A DNA stretch of 64,000 nucleotides from Chlorobium sp. (GTDB lineage Bacteria > Bacteroidota > Chlorobiia > Chlorobiales > Chlorobiaceae): assembly GCA_005862225.1 (NCBI GenBank), contig SZXV01000009.1:62001-126000 (forward strand). The letters run 5' to 3'. The notes below the pieces were generated by a model, which worked only from the letters and a program-made list of their open reading frames with translations, was not told the DNA's origin and made no database searches. Below are positions 31,039 to 38,647 of this stretch, in pieces (position 1 is the stretch's first letter; each line of letters opens with the position of its first letter). Both the position numbers and the translations under genes were made by a program.

Positions 31039-31929
31039 TCAACAGGTCCCAAGAATCTCCTCCCTGACCTTTTCAATCCCGATACGGTCAATTGTATGAC
31101 CGAAACGCTCTTTTTTCCGCCCATGATTTCGGTGACACGTCAAGGCTTTCTGAATAAGTTCGTACAGTTCCTCCTCACTCCCAATCATTTTCTTCAGTAC
31201 TGTCGCAAAACGGGGTATTTTCCCCATAGTACCGCCAATAAAGAGCGTGTATCCCTGCCTGCCGATAACCCACGCTTCACCGGGGCAATGCTGAGTACAA
31301 ACAGTACAATTGATGCAGTTATCCCGGTCAATAGTGTAATGGTATGCCTTTCTGCCATTGCTGCCACTCTCGTGACGGACAATGGCTTTTGCCGGACATA
31401 ACTTAAGACACAGCCCACAATCGCAGCATGATGACGAAACCCAGTCTGGTTCAATAGCGCCACGAACGCCAATATCATTTTCGTTTGCCTTGGTACAGTT
31501 ATTGGCACAACCAGTGACCGCCATCTTGAATTTTGAAGGTGCCTCCTGATTGAAAAAACGGGTATCAAGCTCTTTTGCTATCTTCTTTGTATCAATGACT
31601 CCCCATTTACAGGTTGCTTCTCCGGGGCAGGCGGTAATCACCCGTACCCGGGTTCCTGAAGCACCCATCTGTACCCCGGCGACCTCCAGGACAAGTCGGG
31701 CATTTTCAAGATTGTCATGATGCACATGATGGATCTCAACCCCCTGACGAGTTGAAAGATGCACAACACCTCTGCCATATTTTTCAGCAACCAATGCAAT
31801 ACAAGCCAATTGTGTTGCCGTCAAATCACCAGCAATCGCTTTTAATCGAATAAAATAGTATTCATGCTGTTTCTGACGTATCATTCCCTCCCTTTTCAAG
31901 GGTAACACAACATGCTCAACTTCAGCCAT
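31039..31929 (-). CDS. Siroheme/ferredoxin-type sulfite reductase, single small subunit
   Basis: A 296-residue protein with the siroheme-[4Fe-4S] motif C101-x5-C107 and C141-x3-C145 (ACPGEATCKWG, GCANNC). Two ferredoxin-type clusters are inserted after it: C169/C171/C174/C178 and C205/C208/C211/C215. The layout matches AsrC of anaerobic sulfite reductase and the small methanogen/clostridial sulfite reductases, about half the size of CysI. No AsrA or AsrB partner is in the window. As first gene of the operon with cysH, cysD and cysN it most likely reduces sulfite to sulfide for cysteine, possibly with ferredoxin. The ATG at 31938 is an alternative start. Confidence 0.85.
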   Translation of the reverse strand: MAEVEHVVLPLKREGMIRQKQHEYYFIRLKAIAGDLTATQLACIALVAEKYGRGVVHLSTRQGVEIHHVHHDNLENARLVLEVAGVQMGASGTRVRVITACPGEATCKWGVIDTKKIAKELDTRFFNQEAPSKFKMAVTGCANNCTKANENDIGVRGAIEPDWVSSSCCDCGLCLKLCPAKAIVRHESGSNGRKAYHYTIDRDNCINCTVCTQHCPGEAWVIGRQGYTLFIGGTMGKIPRFATVLKKMIGSEEELYELIQKALTCHRNHGRKKERFGHTIDRIGIEKVREEILGTC

Positions 31930-32012
31930 GCTTTTCAAATATTTAGTATTATTTGCGGTAAATGAAGTCCCAACTCAGGTGATACCGACGGCAGGATTCA
32001 GGCAATCGCGAA

Positions 32013-32087
32013 ATTAACAATGGTTAATAAAAACCATCAATGACCACATCTCCAACCATATCGCAAAAAATACCGCAAATATGGTAT
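32013..32087 (-). promoter_or_regulatory. Sulfur-regulon promoter block, copy B (sulfite reductase-cysHDN operon)
   Basis: On the minus strand, ATACCATATTTGCGGTAT (32087 to 32070) is identical in all 18 bases to copy A. ATTAACCATTGTTAAT (32028 to 32013) follows at 59 bp, differing from A at one central base. TTGGA is kept between them. The block ends 84 bases before the sulfite reductase ATG. The leader that follows has no terminator hairpin, unlike those of copies A and C. Confidence 0.75.
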
Positions 32088-32101
32088 ACGGGCGGAGCGA
32101 C

Positions 32102-32170
32102 AAAAAAAACATCCGGAAAGAACTGAAGAAAAATGCACCCGACAACATTGTTCTTAAGTCTCCCGGATGT
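32102..32170 (-). terminator. Long-loop terminator after tRNA-Cys
   Basis: On the minus strand ACATCCGG (32170 to 32163) can pair with CCGGATGT (32116 to 32109), and eight T follow (32109 to 32102). The loop is about 46 bases, so this is a weak-form intrinsic terminator. It shares CCGGATG plus T-run sequence with the hairpin on the other side of the tRNA. Confidence 0.5.
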
Positions 32171-32194
32171 CCGGAGGAATTGATGGATAAACTG

Positions 32195-32268
32195 AGGCGA
32201 TGACAAGATTCGAACTTGTGATAAAGAGTTTTGCAGACCCTTGGTTTAGACCACTCACCCACATCGCC
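32195..32268 (-). tRNA. tRNA-Cys (anticodon GCA)
   Basis: A 74-nt cloverleaf on the minus strand. The acceptor stem GGCGATG/CATCGCC is a perfect 7 bp with discriminator U. The anticodon loop CTGCAAA gives GCA (32232-32234). The T arm is ACAAG-TTCGAAT-CTTGT. CCA is not encoded. It lies between the porin gene and the sulfite reductase operon, with an intrinsic terminator on each side. A cysteine tRNA inside the sulfate assimilation locus may be coincidence or functional clustering. Confidence 0.93.
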
Positions 32269-32270
32269 AG

Positions 32271-32351
32271 AAAAAAACATCCGGGCTTCTGAAAATAAGA
32301 TGCCACACACACCCTGAAGTCCGCACATAACTTCAACCATAGGCCCGGATG
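32271..32351 (-). terminator. Long-loop terminator after the porin gene
   Basis: On the minus strand CATCCGGGC (32351 to 32343) pairs over 9 bp with GCCCGGATG (32286 to 32278), followed by seven T (32277 to 32271). It begins 12 bases after the porin stop and ends 3 bases before the tRNA-Cys. The loop is about 56 bases. Confidence 0.55.
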
Positions 32352-32362
32352 CCGGAGAAACG

Positions 32363-33514
32363 TCAGAAGGTTAATGTTGCCCAAAGTTCTGAACGCAGGC
32401 GACTGGTATTCACATCGGCGGCGACACCTGAATGATCACTTGTCGTCAAGTAACGCACGGTTGGCTGAATGCTTAACTTTCCTGCCGGTATTTTATACTG
32501 GGCCCAGATAAAGTTATTGGTGTACTCGTGAGTCGTGCTGGTAGACTTGTCGGTCGTTTTGTTATAATCATACCATGCCACAAACGGACCGTACTCACCC
32601 TTGATTCTAAAGAGATATCCTGAATAATCGACATTTGCACTGGCAGTTGCATAGTTCGCACTGCTGGGAGTTGTGCCATGGCCACTGGTGCGGAATCCAC
32701 TGAACCCAAGCTTCGCGTTACCAACAGGGACACTTACATTTGTACCAAAAGTAAACGGCCGGATACCCTGATGAAATACATCGCCAGCCGAGTAAGTGGT
32801 CTGAGTTACCGTATCGTGCTGGTTCAGGGCAGTAAGCACCTGTGGCTCAATAGTAACATCTCCGATGGTGGTTTTATAGTTCAAAACAAGAACATAACCA
32901 TCGTTCAGAGTACCATCACCGGTTCCGGATGTATCGTTCCTGGAGAGATTGTCAAATACCCCAATCACTGCATTCAAGTCACCTGAACCAATTTTAGTCC
33001 CGTAATTAACTCCAAAAAGTCTGTCATTATTAAATGTGGTCGCTGGAATATCAAGAGGATTTTTTGGATAGAGGTGAATATCAAAAACCGGATTATTGGT
33101 AGAGTTAAGCGGAAGACGACCTAACAGATAATGACTATCTCCATAATTACGGCCAAAATAGAGCTGTGAAAAACCGATCGTATATAATTCAGTGTTTCCA
33201 TAGCCTACAGTCTGCCAACCTCCACCTCCACCAATTTTTGCGGTTGTTCCAGCACCACCGCTACCGGAAAAGCTGGGAGCTTCATTGCTGATCAAAGCCC
33301 TGAAAAGATAGCCCCCCTCAAAATCTCCCGCAACATTCAGCCGAGCACGGTACTGATAATATAAATTATCCGGTGCGGTGCTTTGATGCTTCGAGTCGAA
33401 AACTTCATCTCGCACTCGAACAGAGACATCTCCTCCAAACTTCAGCTCAGCCGAAGCCGGTGATGCGTATGAAAGTACTGCAAACATGGCAGCAAGCGAT
33501 AACATCCTTTTCAT
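32363..33514 (-). CDS. Outer-membrane porin, probably sulfur-regulated
   Basis: A 383-residue protein with a signal peptide (MKRMLSLAAMFAVLSYASPASA, cleavage near residue 22), then alternating beta-strand sequence rich in aromatic and polar residues. It ends in a C-terminal phenylalanine (LWATLTF), the hallmark of outer-membrane beta-barrels. I do not recognise a named family beyond alginate- or phosphate-porin-like barrels. Promoter block C and a leader terminator lie upstream, shared in kind with the sulfate transporter, so passage of sulfate or organosulfur compounds through the outer membrane is inferred. Confidence 0.75.
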   Translation of the reverse strand: MKRMLSLAAMFAVLSYASPASAELKFGGDVSVRVRDEVFDSKHQSTAPDNLYYQYRARLNVAGDFEGGYLFRALISNEAPSFSGSGGAGTTAKIGGGGGWQTVGYGNTELYTIGFSQLYFGRNYGDSHYLLGRLPLNSTNNPVFDIHLYPKNPLDIPATTFNNDRLFGVNYGTKIGSGDLNAVIGVFDNLSRNDTSGTGDGTLNDGYVLVLNYKTTIGDVTIEPQVLTALNQHDTVTQTTYSAGDVFHQGIRPFTFGTNVSVPVGNAKLGFSGFRTSGHGTTPSSANYATASANVDYSGYLFRIKGEYGPFVAWYDYNKTTDKSTSTTHEYTNNFIWAQYKIPAGKLSIQPTVRYLTTSDHSGVAADVNTSRLRSELWATLTF

Positions 33515-33581
33515 TATATTTTTCCTTTTATTAGTTGTTATGTTGAGTGTTATTGTTGAAAAAAATTCCTGTAAATAGAAA

Positions 33582-33645
33582 AAGCCAGCTTTTTATGACG
33601 AAAAAGCTGGCTTCGAAAACTATAATCCGCCCTGAACATCAGGGC
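33582..33645 (-). terminator. Leader hairpin and intrinsic terminator ahead of the porin gene
   Basis: On the minus strand a perfect 7-bp hairpin with a 3-base loop comes first (33645 to 33629, GCCCTGA/TCAGGGC). It is followed by a 13-bp terminator stem (33613-33601 with 33594-33582, AAGCCAGCTTTTT/AAAAAGCTGGCTT) running into TTT-CTATTT. It lies 68 bases before the porin ATG and downstream of promoter block C. The arrangement of a short hairpin, then a terminator, then the gene is the same as in the sbp leader, so attenuation is plausible. Confidence 0.7.
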
Positions 33646-33769
33646 TATTATGTCGATAATCGGCTCTTCCGTTTTTCAACGTCAATCCGGAGACAACAAC
33701 CACCTTTTGGCCTGTCGTTGATAATGTTGTTATGTCTCATTACTTGATAGTTCATTTGAGTAACGTTTG

Positions 33770-33845
33770 ATTTACAGGGGTCAATAAAGCTTTATATCAT
33801 GATAAAATCCAAGCATATACCATAAAAATACCGTTAATATGGGAT
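33770..33845 (-). promoter_or_regulatory. Sulfur-regulon promoter block, copy C (porin)
   Basis: On the minus strand ATCCCATATTAACGGTAT (33845 to 33828) matches copies A and B at 15 of 18 positions. It is followed by TTTTATGGTATATGCTTGGA, very close to copy A. The second dyad ATTGACCCCTGTAAAT (33785 to 33770) is 60 bp from the first element and continues with CAAA as in copy A. It lies about 255 bases upstream of the porin start. Confidence 0.7.
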
Positions 33846-34057
33846 GTTAAACCTCTCTTCAGAGCATATTTTGGATTGATGGTCCAAGAACAACTCGGCA
33901 ACACACTGCAATGAACGGTAGCTGCAACCTACCCGAATTTTTTTTATACTGTTGAATGAGATAGATGCATGCGGCTCTGGGTGCACCGAGGTGTTCAGAA
34001 ACTGGTGCACTCCAAATAATCCACTTCAGCAACGGCGGAATATCCGATTAACGGTTC
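33846..34057. other. Gap between porin promoter and MFS gene
   Basis: These 212 bases extend the gap of more than 500 bases between the porin and MFS genes (the rest is the porin leader). I see no gene or RNA in it. It should hold the promoter of the MFS gene. Confidence 0.4.
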
Positions 34058-35275
34058 ATGCAATTTTCATTTCACTCCAATCGCGCTTTTTTCAAGCTGT
34101 TATCTTTTCGGCTCTTTATTGTTCTTGCCTACCAGATGATGGCAATTGTGGTGGGCTGGCACATCTATGAACTGACACACGACACGCTTGCGCTTGGTTT
34201 GATTGGGCTGGCTGAGGTTATCCCCTACTTCTCCTGTGCGCTTTTTGCGGGCTATGCCGTCGATCACCACTCCCGGCGCCTGTTTGGTGTGCTCGCATCA
34301 CTGATGGTTTTTCTCAGCGCATTGACTCTGACCGCCGTTGCCGCAGGGTTTATAAACGGATATACTGTATGGTGGCTTTACGGTGCCATTGCCTTTAATG
34401 GAGTCGCACGCGCCTTTATCAGCCCATCTTACAGTTCAATGTTTGCCATCATTCTGCCTCGTGAAGAGTATGCCCGCGCATCAAGTCTTGGCAGCTCGGT
34501 TTTTCAGCTTGCGCTGGTCGTCGGGCCCGCATTGGGAGGAGTCCTGGTTGGATTCGCCGGTAAAACCGCCGGATACGGCGTTGCATCCCTGCTCAGCCTC
34601 GGCGCCGCAGCAGTTCTTCTGTCACTCCGTGTCAAGGAACCTCCACCAGCAGAAAGCGCACCAATTTTTACAAGCATTGCAAGCGGGTTCAGATTTGTCT
34701 TCAGCAATCAGGTTATTCTCGGAGCACAGTCACTTGATATGTTCGCTGTGCTGTTTGGTGGCGCCGTGTCCATGCTGCCAGCATTTATTCACGATGTATT
34801 TCACTACGGACCTGAAGGACTCGGCATTCTTCGCGCAGCTCCGGCAGCAGGCGCTGTGATGACAGGACTTTTTCTTGCACGTCATCCCATCAATCTTCAC
34901 GCCGGGCGCTGGTTGCTTGGCGCTGTTGCAGGGTTTGGCCTCTGCATTATATCTTTTGCCCTGTCCACAAATATCTGGATTGCTGGCATGCTGCTGGTTC
35001 TCTCTGGCATTTGCGATGGTGTTTCGGTAGTCATGCGCACAACCATCATGCAACTGGTGACACCAGATGCCATGCGTGGCCGCGTTTCGGCTATCAATGG
35101 CATTTTTATTGGCTCATCAAACGAACTTGGCGCTTTTGAATCGGGAATTGCGGCACGGTTGATGGGACTGATACCATCAGTAATTTTTGGGGGAGTGATG
35201 ACGCTTGCCGTTGTTGCCGCGACAACAAAACTGGCTCCAAAACTGAGGCGACTGGAACTTCATCAATTATACTGA
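34058..35275 (+). CDS. MFS transporter, EntS-like exporter family
   Basis: A 405-residue major facilitator protein with about 12 membrane helices and no signal peptide. The stretch VGWHIYELTHDTLALGLIGL followed by YFSCALFAGYAVDHHSRR is characteristic of the MFS_3 / enterobactin exporter (EntS)-like group, and DHHSRR is the cytoplasmic loop 2-3 motif. MRGRVSAINGIFIGSSNELG near the C-terminus is also conserved in that group. The transported compound is unknown. It is followed 28 bases downstream by a radical SAM gene and may be co-transcribed with it. Confidence 0.85.
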   Translation: MQFSFHSNRAFFKLLSFRLFIVLAYQMMAIVVGWHIYELTHDTLALGLIGLAEVIPYFSCALFAGYAVDHHSRRLFGVLASLMVFLSALTLTAVAAGFINGYTVWWLYGAIAFNGVARAFISPSYSSMFAIILPREEYARASSLGSSVFQLALVVGPALGGVLVGFAGKTAGYGVASLLSLGAAAVLLSLRVKEPPPAESAPIFTSIASGFRFVFSNQVILGAQSLDMFAVLFGGAVSMLPAFIHDVFHYGPEGLGILRAAPAAGAVMTGLFLARHPINLHAGRWLLGAVAGFGLCIISFALSTNIWIAGMLLVLSGICDGVSVVMRTTIMQLVTPDAMRGRVSAINGIFIGSSNELGAFESGIAARLMGLIPSVIFGGVMTLAVVAATTKLAPKLRRLELHQLY

Positions 35276-35303
35276 TTTTTTCAATTCCCTTATTGCATCA
35301 ACC

Positions 35304-35897
35304 ATGCCCACTCTTGCCTACAGCATCAGAAATACACTTTACCTGAACATTACAAACCGATGCTCAAACAACTGCTCGTTCTGTATCAAATTCAACAGCA
35401 GAACATTTCATGAAAACGACCTGTTTCTCGACACTGAGCCATCATTCGATGACATCATGGCTGCAATTGCAACATTCAGGGATTTTGATGAGGTTGTTTT
35501 TTGCGGTTATGGTGAATCATTGATCCGGCTGGAAATGGTCAAGCAGGTGGCTGAAGCAGTCAAACTGAATTATTGCACTCCCGTCAGGATCAATACGGAC
35601 GGACAGGCCAATCTGGTGCATGGCCGAAACATCATTCCTGAGTTGACTGGAAGAGTGGATTGCCTTTCCGTCAGCCTGAATGCGCCTGATGCAGAAACAT
35701 ACATGCGCCTGTGCCATAGCCCATTCGGCGCCGCCGGTTTTACCGCTGTCTGCGACTTTATCCGTCTGGCAGCGGCTGAAATACCGGAAGTTATTGCAAG
35801 CGCTGTTCTTGTCCCCGGACTCGATGTAGAGGCGTGTAAAGCTCTGGCCCTTTCTCTGGGTGCATCATTTCGGAAACGATCGTATTATGCCGGATAA
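35304..35897 (+). CDS. TatD-associated-type radical SAM protein
   Basis: A 197-residue small radical SAM protein with CxxxCxxC at C20, C24 and C27 (NRCSNNCSFC) and the glycine motif FCGYGESLIR. Length and sequence match the short family often found next to or fused with TatD (TIGR04038-like); no tatD is in this window. It lacks a C-terminal auxiliary cluster domain. The function of the family is not established. It lies downstream of the MFS gene on the same strand. Confidence 0.8.
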   Translation: MPTLAYSIRNTLYLNITNRCSNNCSFCIKFNSRTFHENDLFLDTEPSFDDIMAAIATFRDFDEVVFCGYGESLIRLEMVKQVAEAVKLNYCTPVRINTDGQANLVHGRNIIPELTGRVDCLSVSLNAPDAETYMRLCHSPFGAAGFTAVCDFIRLAAAEIPEVIASAVLVPGLDVEACKALALSLGASFRKRSYYAG

Positions 35898-36081
35898 GTG
35901 GACAGCTCCCTGCCATCCCAAAACTAATTGCAGCCCGCTGTTGTTAATGCTAAATAATAGAAGCAAAAGAAGGAACGATGGCAGGAAAATCAGTTTGTAG
36001 AACAAGGGTGGATGGGATTGATTACCCTGTTTGCCACACTTTACTTGTTACGACTTTATGAGAACCATAATTGGAGAAAAA

Positions 36082-36648
36082 ATGAAAAAAACACTTCTTC
36101 TGGCTATGCTTTTTGCAGGTCTTGGTTCAGCTCCTGCATTTGCTGCTCCTTATTGCAGCAGTTCTGTTGGTCTTGGAATGGCTGGCGATTTTAAAGAGCC
36201 CGCTCTTGGCAATGTGTACGGGGTGGATTCTGGTTTTGCCATTAACGGTGCGGTTGGCTACGATTTTTCCGGGCTCAGGGCTGAAGCTGCAGTTGGATAT
36301 CAGGAAAATGATTTTACTAATGAAGACAATCTTCACACGTCACTCTTGACTGTTATGGCTAACGGTTATTACGACCTCAAGACAAGTGTCGGAATTAAGC
36401 CCTATGTTATGGCAGGTCTGGGTATTGCTACTATTAAAGCTGATGATAGTCCTGGTGTCGCTTGGCTTGATGACACCTATTTCGCCTGGCAGCTCGGAGC
36501 AGGGGTAGGTTACAAAGTTTCTGGCAACGTTACCATTGATGTTGGCTACAGGTATGTCAAGCCTGAAGGTCTTGAATGTCCAAACCATTTAACGGACGTA
36601 ACCTGGGAAAGCCATAACATCCTGGCCGGAATAAGGTACAAGTTCTGA
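36082..36648 (+). CDS. Small outer-membrane beta-barrel protein
   Basis: A 188-residue OmpA/opacity-type 8-strand barrel. It has a signal peptide (KKTLLLAMLFAGLGSAPAFA, cleavage near residue 21) followed by repeated amphipathic strands such as AAVGYQENDF, YVMAGLGIATI, AWQLGAGVGYKV and DVGYRYVK. It ends in a terminal phenylalanine (HNILAGIRYKF). GGAG precedes the ATG at 36082; the longer frame starting at 36031 lacks that signal. It probably sits in the outer membrane; the ligand or role is unknown. Confidence 0.8.
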   Translation: MKKTLLLAMLFAGLGSAPAFAAPYCSSSVGLGMAGDFKEPALGNVYGVDSGFAINGAVGYDFSGLRAEAAVGYQENDFTNEDNLHTSLLTVMANGYYDLKTSVGIKPYVMAGLGIATIKADDSPGVAWLDDTYFAWQLGAGVGYKVSGNVTIDVGYRYVKPEGLECPNHLTDVTWESHNILAGIRYKF

Positions 36649-36658
36649 TATGCTCATA

Positions 36659-36719
36659 TTCCGGCGAACCTCGAACACTTTTTTGCCCTGAGCGGAAAAG
36701 GTGTTTGATTTCGCCGGAA
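36659..36719. terminator. Convergent terminator hairpin
   Basis: The outer stem TTCCGGCGAA (36659-36668) pairs with TTCGCCGGAA (36710-36719). An inner stem pairs the CGAACACTTTT and AAAAGGTGTTTG segments. The structure lies exactly between the convergent outer-membrane protein and acid phosphatase genes and can serve both strands. Confidence 0.7.
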
Positions 36720-36740
36720 CAAGAGTGTTTGGACGCATTG

Positions 36741-37559
36741 TCAGTATTTCAACATATACTGTGATTTGGGATCACGAAGAACGCTCATCCATGATCCGTA
36801 GGTCGGGTTTGGCAACATAAACCATGTGCGTCCCCAGTTATTTTTGTTTTCGTCGACCAGACGGTCACGATCCTGAGGAGTAATATTTGACTTCACATCA
36901 GGCAGAAAATCACCAAGGTCGTCCCCGAACAACATCACTATCCGGTATTTTTTTGAGACATATTCACGACGGCTCTTCTTCTCGGATGTCCAGCCATCCT
37001 GCTCGCCCAATAACAGAACGTTCTCAGGCTGAACATCTGGCACACCAACTTTCGCAAGGTTTTCTATGGTACCGGCCTCCTGTGAACATCCCGATCCCGG
37101 ATTAGCACCTCTCCTGCATTCCCTGTTGGAAATAAAAATAACCTTGACATTTTTGCTTTTCATTGCGTTGATGAACGCAACCGCTCCGGGAACCGCCGTT
37201 GCCTCTTTCATGGCGACCCACTCATCCCATGTTACGGGATTCCATTGGCCATTTTCAAGAACCACTTTTCCCATATACCTGGAGTTATCAAGAACAGTTT
37301 CATCGATGTCCATCACAATGGCAGGAGGTAATGAAGAACAATCACCAACCTGTTCTTTGGCCGCCGTCCATTTTCGGTCGCCAAGCGCGGCATCAATGTT
37401 TCTTAATGCCGTATTGTAAGCCTGTATCGTGTTGGCTTTGTATTCCGCCGACGCTTGCATCCACAGGAGACTGTTAAAATTATTGTTTTCGGCCAATGCT
37501 CTACCGGAAGAGAGCAGCAAGAACACACTGGCACAAATCAAACGGCAGAAATTGTTCAT
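36741..37559 (-). CDS. Class B-like acid phosphatase / 5'-nucleotidase e(P4) family (HAD)
   Basis: A 272-residue HAD-superfamily phosphatase with a signal peptide (cleavage near residue 23, GRALAENN). The nucleophile motif is VMDIDETVLDNS (D84, D86), motif II is VIFISNR, and the late acidic motif is FGDDLGDF. The set matches the lipoprotein e(P4)/acid phosphatase family, but no lipobox cysteine is seen at the mature N-terminus, so it is probably soluble in the periplasm. The start at 37559 is supported by GGAGG eight bases upstream; the longer frame is not. It would release phosphate from nucleotides or other phosphomonoesters. Confidence 0.85.
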   Translation of the reverse strand: MNNFCRLICASVFLLLSSGRALAENNNFNSLLWMQASAEYKANTIQAYNTALRNIDAALGDRKWTAAKEQVGDCSSLPPAIVMDIDETVLDNSRYMGKVVLENGQWNPVTWDEWVAMKEATAVPGAVAFINAMKSKNVKVIFISNRECRRGANPGSGCSQEAGTIENLAKVGVPDVQPENVLLLGEQDGWTSEKKSRREYVSKKYRIVMLFGDDLGDFLPDVKSNITPQDRDRLVDENKNNWGRTWFMLPNPTYGSWMSVLRDPKSQYMLKY

Positions 37560-37981
37560 GGGAAGTACCTCCAAAGTATGGTGTTGGTTCGGATACGAAA
37601 AAACTGGAAACGGCAACGACGAAAGTTATCCAAAAAACACTTGACACACCATACTGGCACTGTTCTTTTGCCTTGCACGAACATCGCATGCAAGTTGAAA
37701 AATTTCTAATTTGTCGAGCAATAAGTATTTAAATTGAAAACAAAGTATTCAATCTGCATACTTGCTAACATTGTGGGATCTTTTCAAAGGAATTCAGGAA
37801 AGCATCACCCATTGCTGAGTTCTGTATAGGCGTACCTTGATCTCAGCATCCACACGCGGACTTTACTGCTCAGCAGGCACAAGTGAATAAAAACAAAACC
37901 ATCCCGCAGTTTCCCATTGCATCTCTCTTCATTCTTGCTATACTGCAAAAAAAATATTCATTGAAACATAACCAGAACCTC
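37560..37981. other. Divergent intergenic region
   Basis: These 422 bases lie between two divergent genes, the acid phosphatase and the cyclophilin. Short open frames here have no family resemblance. No hairpin or RNA gene is evident; it should contain both promoters. Confidence 0.4.
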
Positions 37982-38548
37982 ATGCTGAACAAACCACTGA
38001 GAATTCTCATCATCTTTTTAGGGCTGTTGGCCGCATTACTTCCCTTAACGGTGTCTGCCGCACCAGCGCTCAATCCCGAAAACACGATTTATCTCGACCT
38101 TCCATCCGGACGAGTCGTCATCCAGATGCTTCCAAATATTGCACCCCATCATGTGGCGCGCATCAAAGAGTTGACCCGCAAAGGTTTTTATGACGGGCTT
38201 GCTTTCCACCGTGTCATACCAAGATTTATGGCACAGACCGGCGATCCGCTCGGCGACGGTTCCGGAGGTTCCGGCCAAGAACTTAACGCTGAATTTTCGA
38301 AGACGCATCATATTCGGGGCACCGTCTCCATGGCCCGCGCATCTGAGCCAAACAGTGCCGACAGTCAGTTTTTCATCTGCTTCGCACCAGCGCCATTCCT
38401 CGACGGGCAATACACCGTTTGGGGACAAGTTGTTTCAGGAATGGAATTTGTTGACAAGATCAAGGCTGGCTCGCAGTACAACAATGGCGCTGTTGCCAAC
38501 CCCACCAGAATAGTGCGTATGAAGGTCGCTGCGGATGTAAAACCGTGA
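37982..38548 (+). CDS. Periplasmic peptidyl-prolyl cis-trans isomerase, cyclophilin type
   Basis: A 188-residue cyclophilin with an N-terminal signal peptide (MLNKPLRILIIFLGLLAALL, cleavage after SAA). Catalytic motifs FHRVIPRFMAQTGDP, GTVSMARA and DSQFFICFAP are present. It would catalyse proline isomerisation during folding of exported proteins. I chose the ATG at 37982 because it puts the basic n-region directly before the hydrophobic core; the frame is open back to 37883. Confidence 0.88.
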   Translation: MLNKPLRILIIFLGLLAALLPLTVSAAPALNPENTIYLDLPSGRVVIQMLPNIAPHHVARIKELTRKGFYDGLAFHRVIPRFMAQTGDPLGDGSGGSGQELNAEFSKTHHIRGTVSMARASEPNSADSQFFICFAPAPFLDGQYTVWGQVVSGMEFVDKIKAGSQYNNGAVANPTRIVRMKVAADVKP

Positions 38549-38590
38549 ATTTGAGGGATCGGAGGAACACAAGAAGAAGCAAATGAAGCT

Positions 38591-38610
38591 CCCCGCTGCA
38601 AAAAGCGGGG
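38591..38610. terminator. GC-rich hairpin after the cyclophilin gene
   Basis: CCCCGCT (38591-38597) pairs with AGCGGGG (38604-38610), with a 6-base A-rich loop. It sits between the convergent cyclophilin and small hypothetical genes. There is no T-tract, so it may act as a transcript-end structure only. Confidence 0.45.
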
Positions 38611-38647
38611 TATTGGGGAGAGGGAACGGTGCGGTCTCTTTCTGACC

